7,538 nucleotides of DNA from assembly GCA_016765265.1 (NCBI GenBank), contig JAESQG010000335.1, forward strand, positions 1 through 7,538, in the 5' to 3' direction. This DNA is from Pseudomonadales bacterium (lineage in GTDB: Bacteria; Pseudomonadota; Gammaproteobacteria; Pseudomonadales; DC-out160). The notes below the pieces were generated by a model. It was not told the origin of the DNA, made no database searches, and was given only the letters and a program-made list of their open reading frames with translations. Each line of letters opens with the position of its first letter. The stretch's first letter is position 1. The translations under genes and the position numbers were made by a program. Shown here in pieces: positions 6,919 through 7,538 of this stretch.

Positions 6919-7080
6919 AATTTCAGCAGCCTATCTAATCGAATAAAAGGTACCAAACTACCGGACAGAACAAAATATAAGCTGCTTTGTGGTGGAATGG
7001 AATCGGCGCTAATTATTTCATAAACAATATTTGGGTTACTGTATTTATTTGGAGTCGCCGTTTTTTGCTAACGTACTGAT

Positions 7081-7389
7081 TTACTGGTCTAGCACGGACT
7101 CGAATAATTCTAATTCGGGAGGACCTTGGTAGAGTTCTTTGGTTGATCCCACGCCAACATGTGCCTTTCTAAAGGCTTCAGAGCGTGTCCAGTCCTCAAA
7201 GGCTTGCTTAGAGGCCCAAGCTGTATGAGTGGCATACAATGTGTGCTCGGAGAATTTAGATCCTTTGAGAAGTTCAAAACCGTTAAACCCAGCGACGCCT
7301 TCTAAGAAGGTTTCTCTATTTGTCCACACCTCTTCGAATGCAGACTCGCTGCCGCACTTGATCTTAAATCGGTTCATGGCAATAAACAT
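7081..7389 (-). CDS. ABM-fold monooxygenase, probable IsdG/HmoA-type haem-degrading enzyme
   Basis: A 102-residue ferredoxin-like alpha/beta-barrel protein of the antibiotic biosynthesis monooxygenase family (PF03992), normally a cytoplasmic dimer. It starts 'MFIAMNRFKIKCG' and carries 'WASKQAFEDWTRSEAFRKAH' at 58-77. Staphylococcal IsdG uses Asn7, Trp67 and His77 to bind and ruffle haem; here Asn6, Trp67 and His77 fall in the same places, and the surrounding helix resembles IsdG ('SKQAF-DW-S-F-AAH' style). This supports opening of haem to release iron, but ABM relatives also act on other substrates or have no known activity. The start is well fixed: GGAG at 7400 to 7397 lies 7 nt before ATG 7389, much better placed than for Met5. 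No haem transport genes are visible nearby. It faces the same way as the acyl-CoA synthetase but is separated by 388 bp, so it is probably transcribed separately. Family 0.95; haem role about 0.65. Confidence 0.9.
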   Translation of the reverse strand: MFIAMNRFKIKCGSESAFEEVWTNRETFLEGVAGFNGFELLKGSKFSEHTLYATHTAWASKQAFEDWTRSEAFRKAHVGVGSTKELYQGPPELELFESVLDQ

Positions 7390-7396
7390 GATTCTT

Positions 7397-7400
7397 CTCC
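7397..7400 (-). promoter_or_regulatory. Ribosome binding site that fixes the monooxygenase start
   Basis: GGAG on the minus strand lies 7 nt upstream of ATG 7389. It is the best placed ribosome site of the four complete large genes and selects Met1 over Met5. Confidence 0.75.
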
Positions 7401-7401
7401 A

Positions 7402-7440
7402 GGTTAGTCTTTAGGGGTTGGTCTTTAGGGGTTAATCCCC
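7402..7440. repeat. 14-bp tandem duplication and GGGG/CCCC hairpin in the leader
   Basis: Two copies of GGTTRGTCTTTAGG lie at 7402-7415 and 7416-7429. They differ at A7406 versus G7420, and a partial third copy follows (GGTTAA, 7430-7435). The run ends in GGGG-TTAAT-CCCC (7428-7440), which can form a small hairpin. On the minus strand this is the untranslated leader directly before the ribosome site of the monooxygenase gene. A change of copy number would alter leader length but not the reading frame. Confidence 0.8.
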
Positions 7441-7473
7441 ACTTCAGCCCAGTTTATAGGAAAGGGTCTTGTA

Positions 7474-7503
7474 CTTATATGGAAATCCGCAGATTGATTT
7501 GAA
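7474..7503 (-). promoter_or_regulatory. Candidate promoter of the monooxygenase gene
   Basis: On the minus strand, TATAAG (7479 to 7474, 5 of 6 matches) lies 18 bp downstream of TTCAAA (7503 to 7498, 4 of 6 matches). The start would fall near 7467, with a leader of about 78 nt that includes the 14-bp duplication. A second -10-like TATAAA (7458 to 7453) has no -35 partner. I saw no convincing Fur box, which would have been expected for an iron-controlled haem enzyme. Confidence 0.35.
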
Positions 7504-7538
7504 TAGGAATACTAGTCGCAGAACACCATCGGTTTTTA

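Larger units (their letters stand above)
6693..7080. other. 388-bp intergenic region with several inverted repeats, no gene seen
   Basis: There is no reading frame of convincing length or composition on either strand between the two leftward genes. The part nearest the acyl-CoA synthetase holds its candidate promoter (6720-6749). The middle (6776-6918) holds overlapping inverted repeats, listed separately. The part near 7004-7066 holds CGGCG and CGCCG arms, 47 bases apart, before a T6 run on the plus strand. I recognise no tRNA, riboswitch or IS end here. Confidence 0.75.

Noticed and set aside
6804..7072. GTTAGC and GCTAAC arms that recall integron attC core sites
   Set aside because: They are about 260 bp apart, longer than usual attC sites, lack the full GTTRRRY/RYYYAAC arrangement with inner boxes, and no integrase or cassette gene is visible.

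Overview
The window looks like chromosomal DNA of a Gram-negative bacterium, most likely a free-living, possibly marine, gammaproteobacterium. The evidence is a 7TMR-DISM sensor kinase, a UPF0149 (YgfB/YecA-type) domain, a BPSS1780-like membrane protein and a proteobacterial-style acyl-CoA synthetase, in moderately A+T-rich DNA. The taxonomy is inferred from family distribution, not from a marker gene. I see no rRNA, tRNA, CRISPR array, integrase or transposase, and every large reading frame is intact.

Layout: (1) 1-1558, minus strand: N-terminal 519 codons of a membrane sensor histidine kinase, cut by the left edge before its ATPase domain. (2) 1559-1919: divergent intergenic region with a candidate promoter for the kinase, a perfect but isolated -10 box for the rightward genes, a very strong Shine-Dalgarno sequence before a 15-codon ORF, and a 15-bp tandem duplication. 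(3) 1920-4974, plus strand: a two-gene, translationally overlapping unit. It encodes a 761-residue mostly helical protein with a C-terminal UPF0149-like domain, then a multi-pass membrane protein. (4) 4971-6692, minus strand: a complete acyl-CoA synthetase that converges on the membrane gene and shares its TTAA stop. (5) 6693-7080: a 388-bp gap with several inverted repeats and no convincing gene. (6) 7081-7389, minus strand: a small antibiotic-biosynthesis-monooxygenase-fold protein that keeps the Asn-Trp-His triad of IsdG-type haem-degrading enzymes. (7) 7390-7538: its leader, with a 14-bp tandem duplication and a candidate promoter.

How they fit together: the 761-residue protein and the membrane protein are almost certainly co-expressed and may work together. 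Neither has a known job, and the large UPF0149 fusion is the least explained part of the window. The acyl-CoA synthetase and the monooxygenase-fold gene lie on the same strand, but the structured gap and separate candidate promoters suggest independent transcription. The kinase is divergent from the two-gene unit, so a regulatory link is possible but unproven.
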